A stretch of DNA of 64,000 bases, taken from positions 6,707-70,706 of the forward strand of contig JAVBKV010000026.1 in NCBI GenBank assembly GCA_031553885.1, written 5' to 3'. This document shows positions 63,421 through 64,000 of this stretch, one piece after another. Both the position numbers and the translations under genes were made by a program. Below the pieces are notes generated by a model. It was not told the origin of the DNA, searched no databases, and worked only from the letters and a program-made list of their open reading frames with translations. Position 1 is the first letter of the stretch. Every line of letters begins with the position of its first letter. The stretch is from JAVBKV01 sp031553885 (GTDB taxonomy: Bacteria; Bacteroidota; Bacteroidia; Bacteroidales; Azobacteroidaceae).

Positions 63421-63526
63421 ATTTATACGAAACCTTTCCGGGATGACCGTTGTTTATATTAAAGATTAATCTTAAAATTTTGAAATTAGGGTCATGTTGT
63501 GATAAGAATTTTTAAACTGCATAACA

Positions 63527-64000
63527 ATGAAATTAAATCTAATTACAGTAGCTATCCTGTTATTAATAGCTCTTGGAAGCAGTGCTTCAGCACAGACTTC
63601 CACACAAAAATTAACGCCCGATCAAGCCAAGGAAGAGCAGGCTTATACCATCGGTGTACAAGCCGCCATTTGGGGACGTCCTTTCTACGACTACGTATTT
63701 ACCAATTCGCATGGGGCGGAATCCGGTGCGGTTTACATTAATTATTTCCGTAAGTTCGACAAGCTGAAAACCGCTGCCGACCGTTACGTGGTAACGCCCA
63801 ACAATGTGACCATCGACGCCTACTGCAACGGCGACCTGAGTATCGAACCGCTGGTGGTGAAAATTCCCAAGTTGGAAACCAAGCGTTGGTATATCATCCA
63901 GGTAGGCAACATGTACGACGAAGTGGTACGTAACCTCGGCGGCTACAAAGGCGAGGAACCCGGCTTATTTTTCATAACGGGACCCGACTACAACGGACCC
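63527..64000 (+). CDS. DUF1254-domain secreted protein (3' end off window)
   Basis: 158 codons are present before the window ends. A signal peptide ends in SASAQ, followed by a DUF1254 domain: AYTIGVQAAIWGRPFYDYVF, VVTPNNVTIDAYCNGDLSIEP and KRWYIIQVGNMYDE. A DUF1214 domain is expected beyond the edge. These proteins are periplasmic or envelope proteins of unknown function. A broken, diverged relative lies in the tRNA-Lys islet (26714-27749). It follows a stretch of gene fragments. Confidence 0.85.
   Translation, partial: MKLNLITVAILLLIALGSSASAQTSTQKLTPDQAKEEQAYTIGVQAAIWGRPFYDYVFTNSHGAESGAVYINYFRKFDKLKTAADRYVVTPNNVTIDAYCNGDLSIEPLVVKIPKLETKRWYIIQVGNMYDEVVRNLGGYKGEEPGLFFITGPDYNGP

Overview
The window is chromosomal DNA from a member of the Bacteroidota, most likely order Bacteroidales. 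The evidence is the repeated -7 promoter word TAnnTTTG just upstream of many genes, SPII lipoproteins with acidic tails after the lipobox Cys, NigD-like, DUF4382 and DUF5686 families, a Bacteroidota-type LptD, a two-subunit methylmalonyl-CoA mutase and a GH29 fucosidase. I cannot fix the genus from sequence alone.

Layout. 1-5 kb: a partial secreted DUF4091/GH123-like lipoprotein, a fluoride channel with an HxlR regulator, a DJ-1/PfpI protein, an internally deleted Na+/H+ antiporter pseudogene behind an intact promoter and an 18-bp palindrome, a surface lipoprotein and a CPBP protease. 5.1-12.7 kb (minus strand): a metal-efflux locus reading outer-membrane barrel, His/Cys-rich small protein, His/Asp-rich lipoprotein, RND adaptor, RND pump and TolC-type channel. 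12.9-26.3 kb: pepE, an XRE regulator facing a small unknown gene across a palindrome, a Nudix hydrolase, a TPR protein with an outer-membrane barrel partner, topA, a DUF5686 protein and ettA. 26.4-27.9 kb: tRNA-Lys(UUU) followed by an islet that ends in a second copy of the tRNA 3' end and carries a broken DUF1254/DUF1214 gene. 28-32 kb: DUF4382 and small lipoproteins, a cupin/SDR pair, a PadR/membrane-protein pair, an orphan gene tail and tRNA-Arg(CCG). 32.1-42 kb: asnA, ung, lptD with an HD-domain gene, an amidase/MCE pair, dnaA (GTG start) and kdsA.

42-46 kb (minus strand): a NigD-like lipoprotein, an endonuclease/phosphatase-fold protein, a GH29 fucosidase and a DUF308/HdeD protein. 46.2-49.5 kb is the clearest accessory islet: a frameshifted tyrosine-recombinase remnant, a secreted transglutaminase-like protein, a short secreted protein joining an Rhs-core motif to a JAB-like (JAMM metalloprotease) C-terminus, a small exported protein that may be its immunity partner, an orphan tail and a long hairpin. 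49.7-62.3 kb returns to housekeeping genes: PAP2 phosphatase, small HTH protein, DUF2007-Usp protein, mutA/mutB, polysaccharide deacetylase, two GNAT-fold proteins, an M20 deacetylase and an acyl-CoA ligase. 62.4-64 kb holds decayed gene fragments and the start of an intact DUF1254 gene that runs off the window.

Across the window, several gene junctions carry low-complexity inverted repeats built from 7-nt words. They sit at convergent 3' ends, between cistrons and in one 5' leader, and may form a repeat family with a shared role in RNA 3' ends or processing. All functional calls come from reading motifs and gene order; no database search was run.
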